Below are positions 25,112 to 34,870 of a DNA stretch of 64,000 nt, one piece after another (within the stretch, counting starts at the first letter, position 1; each line of letters starts with the position of its first letter). The notes under the pieces are model-generated. The model was not told the origin of the DNA, did not search any database, and worked only from the letters and a program-made list of their open reading frames with translations. The position numbers and the translations under genes are program-made. Source of the DNA: Streptomyces sp. NBC_00271 (GTDB lineage: Bacteria > Actinomycetota > Actinomycetes > Streptomycetales > Streptomycetaceae); NCBI RefSeq assembly GCF_036178845.1, contig NZ_CP108070.1:310001-374000 (forward strand). Reading direction: 5' to 3'.

Positions 25112-26197
25112 ATGACCACCCAGCCCCTGCTGCAGCCCGTCCGCCTCGGCGCCCTGGAGCTCCCCAACAGCGTCGTCATGGCCCCCATGACCCGCGCCCG
25201 CGCTCAGAACGCCGAGCTGGCCCCCACCGACCTGCATGCGACCTACTACGCGCAGCGCGCTGGCGCCGGCCTGATCGTTACCGAGGGAACCTGGGTCAGC
25301 CCCGACGCGATCGGCTTCATCAACGTCCCCGGCATCTACACCGACATGCAGACCGCCGGCTGGGTGAAGGTCACCGAAGCCGTCCACGAGGCGGGCGGGC
25401 GGATCCTCTCCCAGTTCGGCCACGTCGGCACGGCCTCCCACCCCGACCACCTCGGCGGCCGCCTGCCCGCCGGACCCTCGGCCATCAACCCCGGCGAGAA
25501 GTCCTTCACCCCCTCCGGCCCGAAGGACACCGTCACCCCGCGCGCCTACACCGCCGCCGAGATCGCCGCCACCATCGCCGACTACCGCCATGCGGCCGAG
25601 AACGCCCGCCGCGCCGGCTTCGACGGCGTGGAAATCCACGCCCAGCAATCCCACTTGATCCCGCAGTTCCTCAACCCACGTCTCAACCAGCGCACCGACG
25701 CCTACGGAGGCAGCAGCGAGAAGCGGGCCCAGTTCCTCCTCGACATCCTCGACGCCGTCAGTGACGTGTGGGACAGCGACCGCATCAGCGTGAAGATGTC
25801 CCCGGGCTGGACCAGCGGAACCACGTTCACCGCGGACGAGGAGACACTCGCTGACTACGACCAGCTGCTCAAGAAGCTCAACGACAGCAACCTGGCCTAC
25901 CTGCACCTCCTGGGCACCCCCGGCACCATCGAGGAGCGCATCGCCCTCTTCTCCCGCTACCGCGCCCACTACCTGGGCAACATCGTCGCCAACCTCGGCT
26001 TCACCCAGGCCCTCGGCAACGAGATCCTCGACCACGGGATCGTCAACGCGGTCTCCTTCGGCGCCCCCTTCATCGCCAACCCCGACCTGGTCGAGCGCTT
26101 CGCGCAGGGCCACCCGCTGGCCGACGGCGACCGGGACACCTACTACGCCGGTCACACCGAGGGCTACACCGACTACCCCGCCTTCACCGCCAACTGA
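25112..26197 (+). CDS. Old Yellow Enzyme-family alkene reductase
   Basis: A 361-residue FMN-dependent ene-reductase (NemA/OYE class). TIM-barrel motifs: VVMAPMTRARA near the N-terminus, FGHVGTASHPDH (substrate-binding region; classical OYEs have HxGR), GFDGVEIHAQQSHLIPQFLNPRLNQRTDAYGG, and IANPDLVERFAQGHPLADGDR near the C-terminus. It would reduce activated C=C bonds in enones or nitro compounds. ATG at 25112 follows AAGGAAG; an in-frame TTG 6 bases earlier is less likely. Third gene of the operon. A second, divergent OYE lies at 41037-42149. Confidence 0.92.
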   Translation: MTTQPLLQPVRLGALELPNSVVMAPMTRARAQNAELAPTDLHATYYAQRAGAGLIVTEGTWVSPDAIGFINVPGIYTDMQTAGWVKVTEAVHEAGGRILSQFGHVGTASHPDHLGGRLPAGPSAINPGEKSFTPSGPKDTVTPRAYTAAEIAATIADYRHAAENARRAGFDGVEIHAQQSHLIPQFLNPRLNQRTDAYGGSSEKRAQFLLDILDAVSDVWDSDRISVKMSPGWTSGTTFTADEETLADYDQLLKKLNDSNLAYLHLLGTPGTIEERIALFSRYRAHYLGNIVANLGFTQALGNEILDHGIVNAVSFGAPFIANPDLVERFAQGHPLADGDRDTYYAGHTEGYTDYPAFTAN

Positions 26198-26212
26198 GCA
26201 AAGAAGATCTCC

Positions 26213-26560
26213 GTGAGCAGCAACATCCGAGCAATGATCGCAAACGTCGAAGTAGAGAACCTCGAAGACGCAATCCCTCTCTACCAGGACCTGGCCGGGG
26301 GTGCGGAAGTCCGCCGCTTCCCCTACCGAGAACTGGAGGTGGCACTGGTAGGACCCTTCCTGCTCTACTCCGGCCCGCTGGAGAAGTACGTCTCGCAGAA
26401 CGCGACCGTCATCGTCGAATCCCTGACCCCCGTTCTCGACGTCCTCGGCAAGGCTGGCGCCGAGATCCTCGAAGCACCCAACGAAGTACCCAACGGCACC
26501 AGGATCGTCGCCCGCCACCCGGACGGCTCTGTCTTCGAGTACATGCAGCCCCGTGCCTGA
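26213..26560 (+). CDS. VOC-superfamily (glyoxalase/dioxygenase-like) protein
   Basis: A 115-residue single vicinal-oxygen-chelate domain protein. The pattern is IRAMIANVEVENLEDAIPLYQDL...GAEVRRFPYRELEVALVGPFLLYSG, and a final RIVARHPDGSVFEYMQPRA carrying the usual Glu metal ligand. It may be a glyoxalase-like detoxifier. GTG at 26213 follows AAAGAAG. It closes the four-gene redox operon. Confidence 0.82.
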   Translation: MSSNIRAMIANVEVENLEDAIPLYQDLAGGAEVRRFPYRELEVALVGPFLLYSGPLEKYVSQNATVIVESLTPVLDVLGKAGAEILEAPNEVPNGTRIVARHPDGSVFEYMQPRA

Positions 26561-26649
26561 GAGCCTGAGCCCCGCATGACAAGTTGAGCGGGCTTCGACA
26601 CAGGTCAGGGCCCTATCGCATGGACGGATCCGCCCGCTGACCTACTGCG

Positions 26650-27617
26650 GTGTCAACGGGTTGCAACGCCGACGCCCCTCCCCAGGTCCGGGAACGGCTC
26701 GGCGTACGCGCCGACCCCGTGCTCCCCGGCCGTTGCCTTCCCGCTGAGACAACTGTCCGCCGACTCCTGGCTGGCATCGACGGTGATGCCCTGGACCGGG
26801 CAGTAGGCCGCTGGCTCGCCGACCGCTGTACTGGAGCGGGCGAGCTGCGCGGCCTGGCAGTGGACGGCAAGAGCCTGCGAGGTGCCGCCAGGGCCACGGG
26901 GCGAAAGATCCACCTACTCGCGGCATTGGACCACACCACCGGCCTGGTCCTGGCCCGGCTGGACGTGCAGGAGAAGACGAACGAGATCTCGTGCTTCCAG
27001 CCTCTGCCGGACACTGTCACCGGCCTCGCCGGCGTGGTCGTCACCAGCGACGCCATGTACACCCAGCGCGAGCACGCTGCGTACTGGACCGCGATGCCCA
27101 CTACATCGTGATCGCGAAGGGCAACCAAAAGAAGCGCGCATGCAGCTCAAGTCCCTTCCCTGGGCGAGATCCCACTGCAAAGCCGCACCAAGGGCATGGG
27201 GCACGAACGCGCCGAAATCCGGCGGATCAAGGTAGTCACCATCAACAACTTGCCTTCCCCGACGCCCGCCAAGCGCTCCAGATCAAGCGCCGTCGGGTGA
27301 ACCGCAAGACCGGCAAGACCACCATCAAGACCGTCTATGCCGTCACCAGCCTGACCGCCGAGCAGGCCACCCCCGCCCAACACGCGGCGCTCGTCCGAGA
27401 TCACTGGAAAGTCGAGCTCCTGCACCACATCAGGGATACGACGTTCGCCGAGGACGCCTTCCAACTGTGGACCGGCAACGCGCCCCGTACTATGGCCACC
27501 TGGCGCAGCCTCGCCGTCGGAGCCCTCCGCCTCACCGGCAGCACCAGCATCGCTGCAGCTCTGCGACGCAACGCCCGCGACCCACGCCGATCCCTCGCAC
27601 TCGTCGGGCTCACATAA
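26650..27617 (+). pseudogene. decayed ISAs1-family transposase
   Basis: The N-terminal ~60 residues are missing. [64 protein letters not shown] (first catalytic Asp) and [14 protein letters not shown] (second Asp) read to about 27105. A shift then leads to [10 protein letters not shown], and a further shift leads to [40 protein letters not shown] and the end at 27617. It is inactive. It separates the redox operon from the convergent MOSC gene. Confidence 0.78.
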
Positions 27618-27675
27618 TCACGAAACGGACATCAGCCACCCGAAGCCCTGGCCCAGGCGCGGCGGGGCCGTCGTC

Positions 27676-29451
27676 TCATAGGTCCAGTACAACCCCTCCT
27701 GCGGGTTTGGAGCAGCAGATGAGGATGTTGCCCTCGGCGGGAGGTTCGACGGGATCGGGTGAGTAGTTGACGGTGCCGGACATCAGGGCGAGTTCGCAGG
27801 TGTGGCAGACCCCGGTGCGGCAGGACCATTGGACGGGGACGTCGCAGGCTTCGGCGAGTTCGAGCAGGGACTCCTGGGCGTCGTTCCAGGGGACGGTGAG
27901 TCCGCTGCGGGCGAAGGAGACCTCGGGTCCGGTGCCGGGCGGGCCCGCGGGCTGGTGGGACGCGGGCCCGGTTGCCGAGCCCTTGATCCCGGGGGTGATG
28001 GCGGGGCCCGCGCCGAAGATCTCAGTGTGGACGCGGGAGGCGTCGAGACCGCAGTCCACGAGCGCGGAGGTGAGGCTGTCCATGAATGCGGTGGGGCCGC
28101 ACAGGTACGCGTCGGCATCGGTGGGTAGGCCGAGCCGGCGGACGGGCTCGGCCGAGAGGCGGCCTGCTTCCGCGTAGTCCACGCCAAGGTGGTCGTCGGC
28201 GGCAGGCCTGCTGTAGTAGACGGTCGACCGGGCTTTGGGGAGGGTGGCGATCAGGTCGCGACTCTCCTGGGCGAAGGGGTGCTCGCTCCCGTCACGGGCT
28301 CCGTGCAGCCACCACACCTGGCGGGTGGAGCGGTCATGCGCGAGGGCGTGCAGCATGGCCAGGACGGGGGTGACGCCGACCCCGGCCGACAGCAGCACCA
28401 CCGGGTTGTCGCCGCCGGTCAGGCAGAAGGTGCCGCGGGGCGCGGCGGCCTCCAGTTGGTCCCCGACCCGGATGTGGGCCCGCAGCTCGTTGCTGGCGGC
28501 GCCGTGCGGTTCGACCTTCACGCTGATCCGGTACGTGCCGGTGCCTGGCTCGCCGGACAGGGAGTAGCTGCGGATCAGGGGTGGAACGTCTCCCTCGGGC
28601 TGGACTTTGACGGTGAGGAACTGGCCCGGCAGCGCGGCCGGCAGCGCCGAGCCGTCTGCGGCGGCCAGGTGCAGGGAGAACACGCTGCGGCTCTCGGACT
28701 GGATATGCGTGACAGTCAGCGGGCGGAAGCCCGGCCAGGCAGGCGGCGGTGCGGTGGCCGCGGTGTTCAGTCCGGCGCTGCCCGAGGAAGCACCACCCTC
28801 GCCGTCGGCCTGGTCCAGCAGGGTCCGCATGGAACCCTGCCAGCCGGGGCTCAGCGCGGGGATCCGCAGGGCCCGTTCGACCTGTTCACGGGTGTGTCCG
28901 GGCAGGTAGAGCACCCGGTCGATCTCCTCGACGGTCATCGCCTCCGGGCCGGTGGAGACCTTGACGATCTTTTGCCCGGCCTCGACCTCGCCTTCCTCGA
29001 TGACGCGTAGGTAGAAGCCGGGGCGGTGGTGGGCCACGAGCAGTGCGGCCATCTGTGGCTCGCCCATGCGCAGCCCCACCCGGTAGCAGGTCACCCGGGG
29101 TTGAGTGACCTCGAACAGGGCGTCCCCGATGCGGTAGCGGTCCCCGATGCAGACCTCGTCGTCGGGCAGTCCCTCCACGGTGAAGTTCTCGCCGAAGTTC
29201 CCGGGGGTGAGGTCGTCGCGGCCCAGCTCGTTCGCCCAGAAGCGGTAGGAGTCGAGCTGGTAGACCAGCACCGCCCGCTGCTCACCGCCGTGCCCGCCCA
29301 GATCTCCCTGGCCGTCCCCGTCGATGTTCAGCCGCCGCACCATCCGCGGCCCGGCCACGGTCTGCTTGTAGACGCCGGTGTACACGGTCTTTCCGTGCCA
29401 GGGAACGCCCTTAGGCATCCCGACATTCACTGCTGTCAATGTGGCCACCAC
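27676..29451 (-). CDS. MOSC domain - ferredoxin reductase - 2Fe-2S ferredoxin fusion protein
   Basis: A three-part oxidoreductase of about 591 residues. Residues 1-215 are a MOSC domain (NIDGDGQGDLGGHGGEQRAVLVYQLDSYRFW, LTPGNFGENFTVEG). Residues 245-475 are a flavin/NAD-binding reductase (RSYSLSG for flavin, VVLLSAGVGVTPVLAMLHAL for NAD, DAYLCGPTAFM). Residues 510-591 are a plant-type ferredoxin with CRTGVCHTC and a distal ILICCSKP. MOSC proteins act on molybdenum-cofactor-linked sulfur chemistry; the fused electron chain suggests an NAD(P)H-dependent N-hydroxylated-compound or nitrogen reductase. GTG at 29451 is used (AGAGG upstream); ATG at 29478 is possible. Confidence 0.88.
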   Translation of the reverse strand: MVATLTAVNVGMPKGVPWHGKTVYTGVYKQTVAGPRMVRRLNIDGDGQGDLGGHGGEQRAVLVYQLDSYRFWANELGRDDLTPGNFGENFTVEGLPDDEVCIGDRYRIGDALFEVTQPRVTCYRVGLRMGEPQMAALLVAHHRPGFYLRVIEEGEVEAGQKIVKVSTGPEAMTVEEIDRVLYLPGHTREQVERALRIPALSPGWQGSMRTLLDQADGEGGASSGSAGLNTAATAPPPAWPGFRPLTVTHIQSESRSVFSLHLAAADGSALPAALPGQFLTVKVQPEGDVPPLIRSYSLSGEPGTGTYRISVKVEPHGAASNELRAHIRVGDQLEAAAPRGTFCLTGGDNPVVLLSAGVGVTPVLAMLHALAHDRSTRQVWWLHGARDGSEHPFAQESRDLIATLPKARSTVYYSRPAADDHLGVDYAEAGRLSAEPVRRLGLPTDADAYLCGPTAFMDSLTSALVDCGLDASRVHTEIFGAGPAITPGIKGSATGPASHQPAGPPGTGPEVSFARSGLTVPWNDAQESLLELAEACDVPVQWSCRTGVCHTCELALMSGTVNYSPDPVEPPAEGNILICCSKPAGGVVLDL

Positions 29452-29548
29452 GCCGCCTCTCTTGGGGGCGCTTCCCATGCCGCTCCGACCGGGAAGCACG
29501 TCGCATCAGCCGCCGCATCCGCTGAGGGGGCGTGGGTCTCGCTACGCT

Positions 29549-30415
29549 TCATGTGAGGACGCGCCCGAGGAATCCGTGGATGTATCCGCTGATGGCGTCC
29601 AGGTGCGTCTCCAGGGCGAAGTGCCCGGCGGGCAGCAGGTGGACTTCCGCCTCCGGCAGGTCACGGGAGAACGCCTTCGCGCCGTCCGGCCCGAAGATCT
29701 CATCCCGCTCGCCCCAGACCGCGAGCAGGGGCACTTGGCTGGTACGGAAGTACTCCTGCAGTTTCGGGTATCCGTCGATGTTCGTCGGGTAGTCGCGGAA
29801 CAGCGCCAGCTGGATCTCGTCGTTGCCGGGCCGTTCCAGCAGCAGCTGGTCCAGGGTCCAGGTGTCGGGGCTGACCAGGTTGGTGTCGGTGGCGCCGTTC
29901 TCGTACTGCCAACGGGTCGTACTGGGACTGAACTTGGCCCGCGCGCCCGGTTCCGTGTCGCGGCCGGGGTTGGTGGCGTACGCGAACAGGTCGTCCCAGA
30001 AAGGCTTGGCGAAGCCTTCCATGTAGGCGTTGCCGCTCTGCGAGATGATCGCGGTGACGTCGAAGGACGGGTCGAGCGCAAGGCGCCAGCCGATCGGTGC
30101 CCCGTAGTCGTGCACGTAGACGGCGAAACGTTCGATGCCCAGATGCTCCAGGAGTCCGGCGGTGATTCCTGCGAGGTTGTCGAAGGTGTAGTCGAATGCG
30201 TCCACCTTGGGCATGGCGGAGTGGCCGTATCCGATGTGGTCGGTGGCGATCACGTGATAATCGTCGGCCAGCGCGGGGACGAGATGGCGGAACATGTGCG
30301 AGCTGCTCGGGAATCCGTGCAGCAGCAGCACGAACGGAGCGTCGCTGGGGCCGGCCTCACGGTAGAAGACTTCTTGGCCCTTGATGGTTGCTGTCTTGTG
30401 TCGCGTGGGAAGCAC
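29549..30415 (-). CDS. alpha/beta hydrolase of haloalkane dehalogenase/epoxide hydrolase type
   Basis: A 288-residue hydrolase. LLLHGFPSSSHMF supplies the oxyanion HGFP. The nucleophile elbow is VHDYGAPIGW, with Asp as in haloalkane dehalogenases and soluble epoxide hydrolases. The cap domain is about 135-215. AGHFALETH contains the catalytic His and WGERDEIFG a candidate acid. GTG at 30415 is preferred because GGAGGT lies 5 bases upstream; a TTG further up extends the protein by 13 residues. Substrate is not predictable. It is on the same strand as, and 97 bases upstream of, the MOSC fusion gene. Confidence 0.87.
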   Translation of the reverse strand: MLPTRHKTATIKGQEVFYREAGPSDAPFVLLLHGFPSSSHMFRHLVPALADDYHVIATDHIGYGHSAMPKVDAFDYTFDNLAGITAGLLEHLGIERFAVYVHDYGAPIGWRLALDPSFDVTAIISQSGNAYMEGFAKPFWDDLFAYATNPGRDTEPGARAKFSPSTTRWQYENGATDTNLVSPDTWTLDQLLLERPGNDEIQLALFRDYPTNIDGYPKLQEYFRTSQVPLLAVWGERDEIFGPDGAKAFSRDLPEAEVHLLPAGHFALETHLDAISGYIHGFLGRVLT

Positions 30416-31239
30416 ATCGACCTCCGGGCGCCCGTGGGCGCGGAACTGCGTCAAATCCGCCCGTGTAAAACCCGGCTGGACACGACCAAGGTCAGGACGG
30501 TCGCCGTGGAGGCTCGGGAACCATTTTCCCTCGGCGGCGTGGTGCCTCGCGGCAGATGGCGCCGGTTGCCACCTTCCTCACGCTAGACCTGACCCGCAGG
30601 GAGCACAACGCAGCAGAACCAATAAATGGGATCACGGAATTCACGTGCAGCTCGCTGAATCACGGGTACCAACACATTACGGAACACAATCACAGCAGAG
30701 AGTCACAGCAATGTCGCGAGTCGTTGTCTCTGCGGGATCTCCCGGCGGTAGGCCCGACATCCCTGACGTCAGCCAGGAATACCGCAATGACGTATAGCCG
30801 TTCCCGTCCGGCTTCCTACCGCGAGGTCGAGTTGGCCGCCCCGCACTGTGCTGGATTCCGTGAAGGCGGAGACCGCACCCAATCATTAGTGACGCACTTC
30901 TCCGCGGCGCCGCGGGATTCCTTGCCGATCTGCGATTCCTGGTCATCTGGGCGGCCTCTGCTGAGCGCCCAGACCCTCACCACGGCCGGCGCGCTGTGCG
31001 GGCTGCCGCGTACAGCATCGGTGGCTCGACGGCTACCGCCGACTTCCCCCCTGTATCGGAGCTTGTGTCAATGTCCGTCAAAACAGCGGCAATCGTGCCG
31101 CTACTGGGCGTCAGACCAGGATTCCACCGCGCCCCTGAACGGGACCCCGGCCGCCGTCCGGCACCGCACACGACACCCGCGGCGGGCCTGTGCTCACGGT
31201 GTCATCCGGGGCCCGGCTGGCGCCCGGGGTCTCGTGCGT
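30416..31239. other. 824-bp region without a recognisable gene
   Basis: GC content is lower than in the surrounding genes and open frames are short or of unlikely composition. The right end presumably holds the 3' untranslated region of the haloperoxidase gene and the left end the promoter of the hydrolase gene. CCTGACGTCAGCCAGG near 30768 contains a TGACGTCA palindrome. I see no RNA gene. Confidence 0.5.
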
Positions 31240-32067
31240 TCAGCCGCGGGCGAAGGCCAGCAAGTCGGCGTCGAAGACGTCCTTGAACGGAGCGACCATC
31301 GACAGGCCGTGCGGGGCCCCGGGGTACACCTTGAACGTGTTGTCCTTGACGATCTTCGAGGACTTCTCACCGGCCGCGACGATAGGCACGATCTGGTCGT
31401 CGTCACCGTGCGCGATGAGCGTAGGGAAGTCGAAGCGTTGCAGGTCCTCGGTCAGATCGGTCTCCGAGAATGCCTTGATGCAGTCGTAGGAACCCTTGAT
31501 CCCCACCTGCAGCGACCACAGCCAGAACGCGTCACGGGTGCCCTGGGACACCTGGTGACCCTCGCGGTTCGCGCCGTAGAAGGGGGCACTCAGGTCCTGG
31601 TAGAACTGCGAACGGTCGGTCGCCACGCCCTTGCGGATCTCGTCGAACACCTCCCGCGGCAGCCCCTCGGGGTTGGCATCTGTCTTGAGCATCAGCGGCG
31701 GGATCGCGCTGAGCAGGACCGCTTTGGCGACCCGGTCGCTACCGTGGCGGCCGACATAGCGCGTAACCTCGCCACCCCCGGTGGAGTGCCCGACAAGAAT
31801 GACATCACGTAGGTCAAGGGTTTCGATCAGCTGCGCCAGGTCATCGGCATAGGTGTCCAGGTCGTTGCCGTTCCAGGTCTGCCCGGAGCGCCCGTGGCCG
31901 CGGCGGTCGTGGGCGATGGCGCGGAATCCGTTGTCGGCCATCAAATGGGTCTGGGGGTCCCAGGCGTCGGCGTTCAGCGGCCAGCCATGGCTGAAGACCA
32001 CGGGCTGTCCGGTACCCCAGTCCTTGTAGAAGATCTCGGTATCGTCCCTGGTGGTGATGAAAGGCAT
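31240..32067 (-). CDS. non-heme chloroperoxidase/perhydrolase-type alpha/beta hydrolase
   Basis: A 275-residue protein of the cofactor-free haloperoxidase family: [47 protein letters not shown], and the nucleophile [27 protein letters not shown] gives the catalytic Asp and PGAPHGL the His. Length and motifs fit a complete enzyme. Members hydrolyse esters and make peracids that can halogenate in vitro; the natural substrate is unknown. ATG at 32067 starts the conserved N-terminus. It is alone in its transcription unit. Confidence 0.9.
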   Translation of the reverse strand: MPFITTRDDTEIFYKDWGTGQPVVFSHGWPLNADAWDPQTHLMADNGFRAIAHDRRGHGRSGQTWNGNDLDTYADDLAQLIETLDLRDVILVGHSTGGGEVTRYVGRHGSDRVAKAVLLSAIPPLMLKTDANPEGLPREVFDEIRKGVATDRSQFYQDLSAPFYGANREGHQVSQGTRDAFWLWSLQVGIKGSYDCIKAFSETDLTEDLQRFDFPTLIAHGDDDQIVPIVAAGEKSSKIVKDNTFKVYPGAPHGLSMVAPFKDVFDADLLAFARG

Positions 32068-32251
32068 CGCATGCCCCTCTCGATCGAATCGACGTGAAGT
32101 GCCGCAGCCCCGTGCGGTCTGACTCGTCCGGAGAACATGGGCGTCAGCTCGCATGAGGCCATCAGTGCCGTCAACTCGATTGTCGGCAAGTCGAGCCGGT
32201 ACCTGGGGAAGGCGCACGAGGTGCCGGGCGATCACTGAGCGCCTCGCGCCT

Positions 32252-32533
32252 TCACGCTACCCGCCGCACCGAATTCACGCGCGCCCAGGCGCAGGCCCCC
32301 GCGCTCATCCCCGTACGGCCGAGGCCGCTCACTCGGCGTATGCCGATGTTCGCCCCCAGCGTCCTGAAATAGTCAGCTACCTCGCTGCGCTTGGTGCGCG
32401 GCCCCGTCCAGGGCAGCGACGCCGACCCGGGAACGTACCAGTCGATGTCGTCGGCGAAGACCTCTGCGACCTTGTCCGGGTCTCCGCCTGCCAGCAGGCC
32501 GAAGAATTCCTCGACGACGTCTCGGGTAGTCAT
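32252..32533 (-). pseudogene. truncated SnoaL/NTF2-fold protein
   Basis: ATG at 32533 follows AGAAAGG and begins MTTRDVVEEFFGLLAGGDPDKVAEVFADDIDWYVPG, then LPWTGPRTKRSEVADYFRTL, as in ketosteroid-isomerase/SnoaL-like proteins. After about residue 65 the sequence loses family similarity and becomes Arg/Ala-rich. The second half of the ~135-residue domain is missing, so it is a C-terminal truncation. Confidence 0.6.
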
Positions 32534-32783
32534 GATCAAAACCTTTCTGGAGAACATGCGACGTCAATGTCGTTTCGCATGACTGTTGGTAGGGGGTGGG
32601 GTCTGCCGTTTCCTGGGAAGGAGCCTGCCACCCCCGCTCGCCGCTTACCGGACAGAGTCGACCATGGTGAATTACAGGCGGAGGCTCTCGGCCATCGCGT
32701 CGCGCCACTGTGCAGTCCCACGAGCGCCACACGCCCAACACCGGGATATCGGGTCCAGTCGTTGGTCTTTGCCGGGCTCGGAG

Positions 32784-32960
32784 CGGACTCCAGCAACCGC
32801 TTGGTCAGCTGCTGCAACAGCCCGCCCTCGCCTGTCAGCTGGAGTCCCTCGGCCCCGGCCCGGCCACCAGCTCGTCGATCAGCTGGTCGTCCACAGACTT
32901 CGACGGTTGCAGCACAGCCGCCTCGGTGGTCTCGGGCTCGGTCACGTTTTCGCCGGCCAT
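32784..32960 (-). pseudogene. N-terminal remnant of an IS256-family transposase
   Basis: ATG at 32960 with AAGGAAG upstream gives MAGENVTEPETTEAAVL and SVDDQLIDELVA. After a one-base shift GLQLTGEGGLLQQLTKRLLESA continues, which is the standard start of actinobacterial IS256 transposases. The reading departs from the family at about 32784, and the ~340-residue remainder is gone. Confidence 0.65.
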
Positions 32961-33047
32961 CGGTGCATCTTCCTTGATCAGGAGTTACATCGAACGTTTT
33001 ACAGTCCTGAAGATCGCGATCTGCAACTGAGTAGTAGAGGCTGTTGA

Positions 33048-33505
33048 CTACAGGCTGGCGATGCTGTCCTGCACCGACTTGCCCCAAGCCACACCTTCGG
33101 CGTGGGTGTTGGCGAAGTCCGGGTCCACGTAGATGTGGACTCTCTTGATGAGTTCACCCTCGAACTCGAACACGTTGCAGAACAGGCCGAAGGAGGAAAC
33201 GCCGTCAGGGAATTCGATACCTGACGGCCATTGTGCCCCGTTCGGCGCCTTCGACGGTCGCGTGTTCCCGGATTACAGCACGGTGAAGCGGTCGAACTCG
33301 TGCTGGAGTGACGCGATTCCGCGGCCGAGACCTTGAGCGAACGCACCGATCTGCGCCTTCCCGTTGGCGATGCCGAACTTCGGGTAGAACATTTGCGCAT
33401 CGTCCGTGAAAAGGTCGATGCCCGCCGATTTGCCGGCGTCCGCCATGTGGAAGTAGTCGATTAAATCTCTTCGCGACGCTTCTGAATATCGCTGGTGTCG
33501 TTCAC
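33048..33505 (-). pseudogene. degenerate SnoaL/NTF2-fold gene with several frameshifts
   Basis: GTG at 33505 has a good AGGAGG and begins MNDTSDIQKRREEI. A shift is needed at about 33460 to reach LIDYFHMADAGKSAGIDLFTDDAQMFYPKFG and QHEFDRFTVL. A TAA then interrupts at about 33274, followed by shifted codons and finally FPDGVSSFGLFCNVFEFEGELIKRVHIYVDPDFANTH to the stop. The whole ~150-residue fold is recognisable but unreadable as one frame. It is a different family member from the remnant at 32252. Confidence 0.6.
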
Positions 33506-33814
33506 TTTTCCTCCTGGTACGTGGTGTGTGGTGCGCTCTCGCGCTGGTATTCCCCCGTCGGCCATATTCGCCGTACCGGGTGGCTGCTTCTGCAGGTGCC
33601 GCCGGGTCCACTGAGCTGGTCGCCCCGCGGCTCGGGCCCCGGGCGCCCCAAGAGGGGTATTCCGCTCGTGTTGCCGGGGCTGCTCGGCGAGCCGGGTGAG
33701 GCCGCCAGCCCTCCCATTTGGTCGTCACGGGAACGTTGGCAAGCGGCCAGGCCCGGGGGCCAAGCTGCCCGGTGAGCCGGGTGCGCGGTATGCCCTGCGG
33801 GTGAGGGGGTGCGG

Positions 33815-34060
33815 TCAGACCTGGGCCTGGCCTCCGTCGACGAACCAGTCGGCGCCGTTGACGAAGCTGGAGGCGTCCGAGTCCAGGAATGTCGCCACAG
33901 CGGCGATCTCGTCCGGGTGGCCGATCCTGCCGAGCGGCACCTCCGAGGCGAACTGGCGGAGGTCCGGGCCTACGGCGCCGACCAGGCCCGGGGGCTCGGT
34001 CGGGCCGGGGCTCAGCACGTTCACCCGGAACTTCCGTTCCTGCGCGCTGAGCGCCCAGCT
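33815..34060 (-). pseudogene. 3' remnant of a short-chain dehydrogenase/reductase
   Basis: The last ~80 residues of an SDR are present: RVNVLSPGPTEPPGLVG, PLGRIGHPDEIAAVATFLDSDASSFVNG and ADWFVDGGQAQV at the stop. The Rossmann start and the SYK catalytic residues are missing. The break at about 34065 joins unrelated DNA. Confidence 0.7.
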
Positions 34061-34214
34061 GTTCAGCCGGGGACGGATTGTGGTGCGCGATCTCGGCCCG
34101 GGGGCGGATTCGGGCCGCCGGCCCCGCAACTCGGGCCGCTCGAAGGCGATCTGCACCCCGTAACACCGGGGTCCGTCCGGCCTGCGCCAGAGTGATGCGT
34201 CGACCAGCCCCTCA

Positions 34215-34425
34215 GAGTTTGGCCAGCCGCCGCCTCGTCGGCTCGATCCGCACCCCAGGAGGAGGTGGCCTGCGCAATGGGCCAGTGGACCCCGAGGCTG
34301 CCGCGCGGGCGCAGTTGGTGACGGCTGTCGAGGCGGCGGCCGAAGTGTTGGCCCTCGCCCGTGCGCGCACCGCATCCCCCACCGTCCAATTCCTTGAGGC
34401 CGACCTGTTCCCAGGCTTAAGCGGA
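34215..34425 (+). other. possible coding fragment of unknown family
   Basis: On the plus strand LASRRLVGSIRTPGGGGLRN and AQLVTAVEAAAEVLALARAR look like protein (helical, high third-position GC) but match nothing I recognise. There is no clear start. It may be another fragment in this zone of remnants. Confidence 0.2.
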
Positions 34426-34870
34426 TTTCGTCGTCGCGGTCGACGGATTCGCGTCCGATGCTGAGCAGCACATCGACGACAGAGGCACAGTCGGGGGCCG
34501 CGGGGTCGTCGGCCAACGCGAACAGGAACGGCAAACTCGCCGTCGTGCACGCGTACACGTCGCCCTGGCGGTGGGCCGCGCTGCAGAAGTCAGCCAACGC
34601 TTTCCGCCGGGTTTCGGAATTGAGCGAGCCGATCGCCCGCAGCCACACGGGAACGTCGTTGGCGGTCCGTACGCATGGCTCATCGCCGCCCAGTCGATGC
34701 TGGCAAGTAGGGGGCAAGACTCTCCGCGGCGAAGGTGTATTAGGGGCTGAGCTGCGGGACCAGTGCATATAGGACGCTGGGCCGGATTTCCGGCTTGCCG
34801 ACGAATCCGCGGGCGTGCGGGCAGAGCACCCACTTCCAGGGCTGGGCGTACGGGGCTCGCTGGGACTCGG
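34405..34870 (-). pseudogene. frameshifted fragment of a HEAT-repeat-like protein
   Basis: Minus-strand pieces CPHARGFVGKPEIRPSVLYALVPQLSP, LLASIDWAAMSHAYG and NDVPVWLRAIGSLNSETRRKALADFCSAAHRQGDVY, followed by TTASLPFLFALADDPAAPDCASVVDVLLSIGRESV, resemble the start of large HEAT-repeat proteins of actinobacteria. They lie in different frames (shifts near 34740 and 34670), and the sequence stops near 34405. Function is lost. Confidence 0.4.

Noticed and set aside
30556..31812. A 418-residue plus-strand open frame opposite the haloperoxidase gene
   Set aside because: Its second half is antisense to a complete haloperoxidase with all catalytic residues; the first half has no recognisable domain.
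32536..33087. A 183-residue minus-strand frame spanning the IS256 remnant
   Set aside because: Only its middle matches a transposase, after a frame change; the rest is shifted or unrelated sequence.
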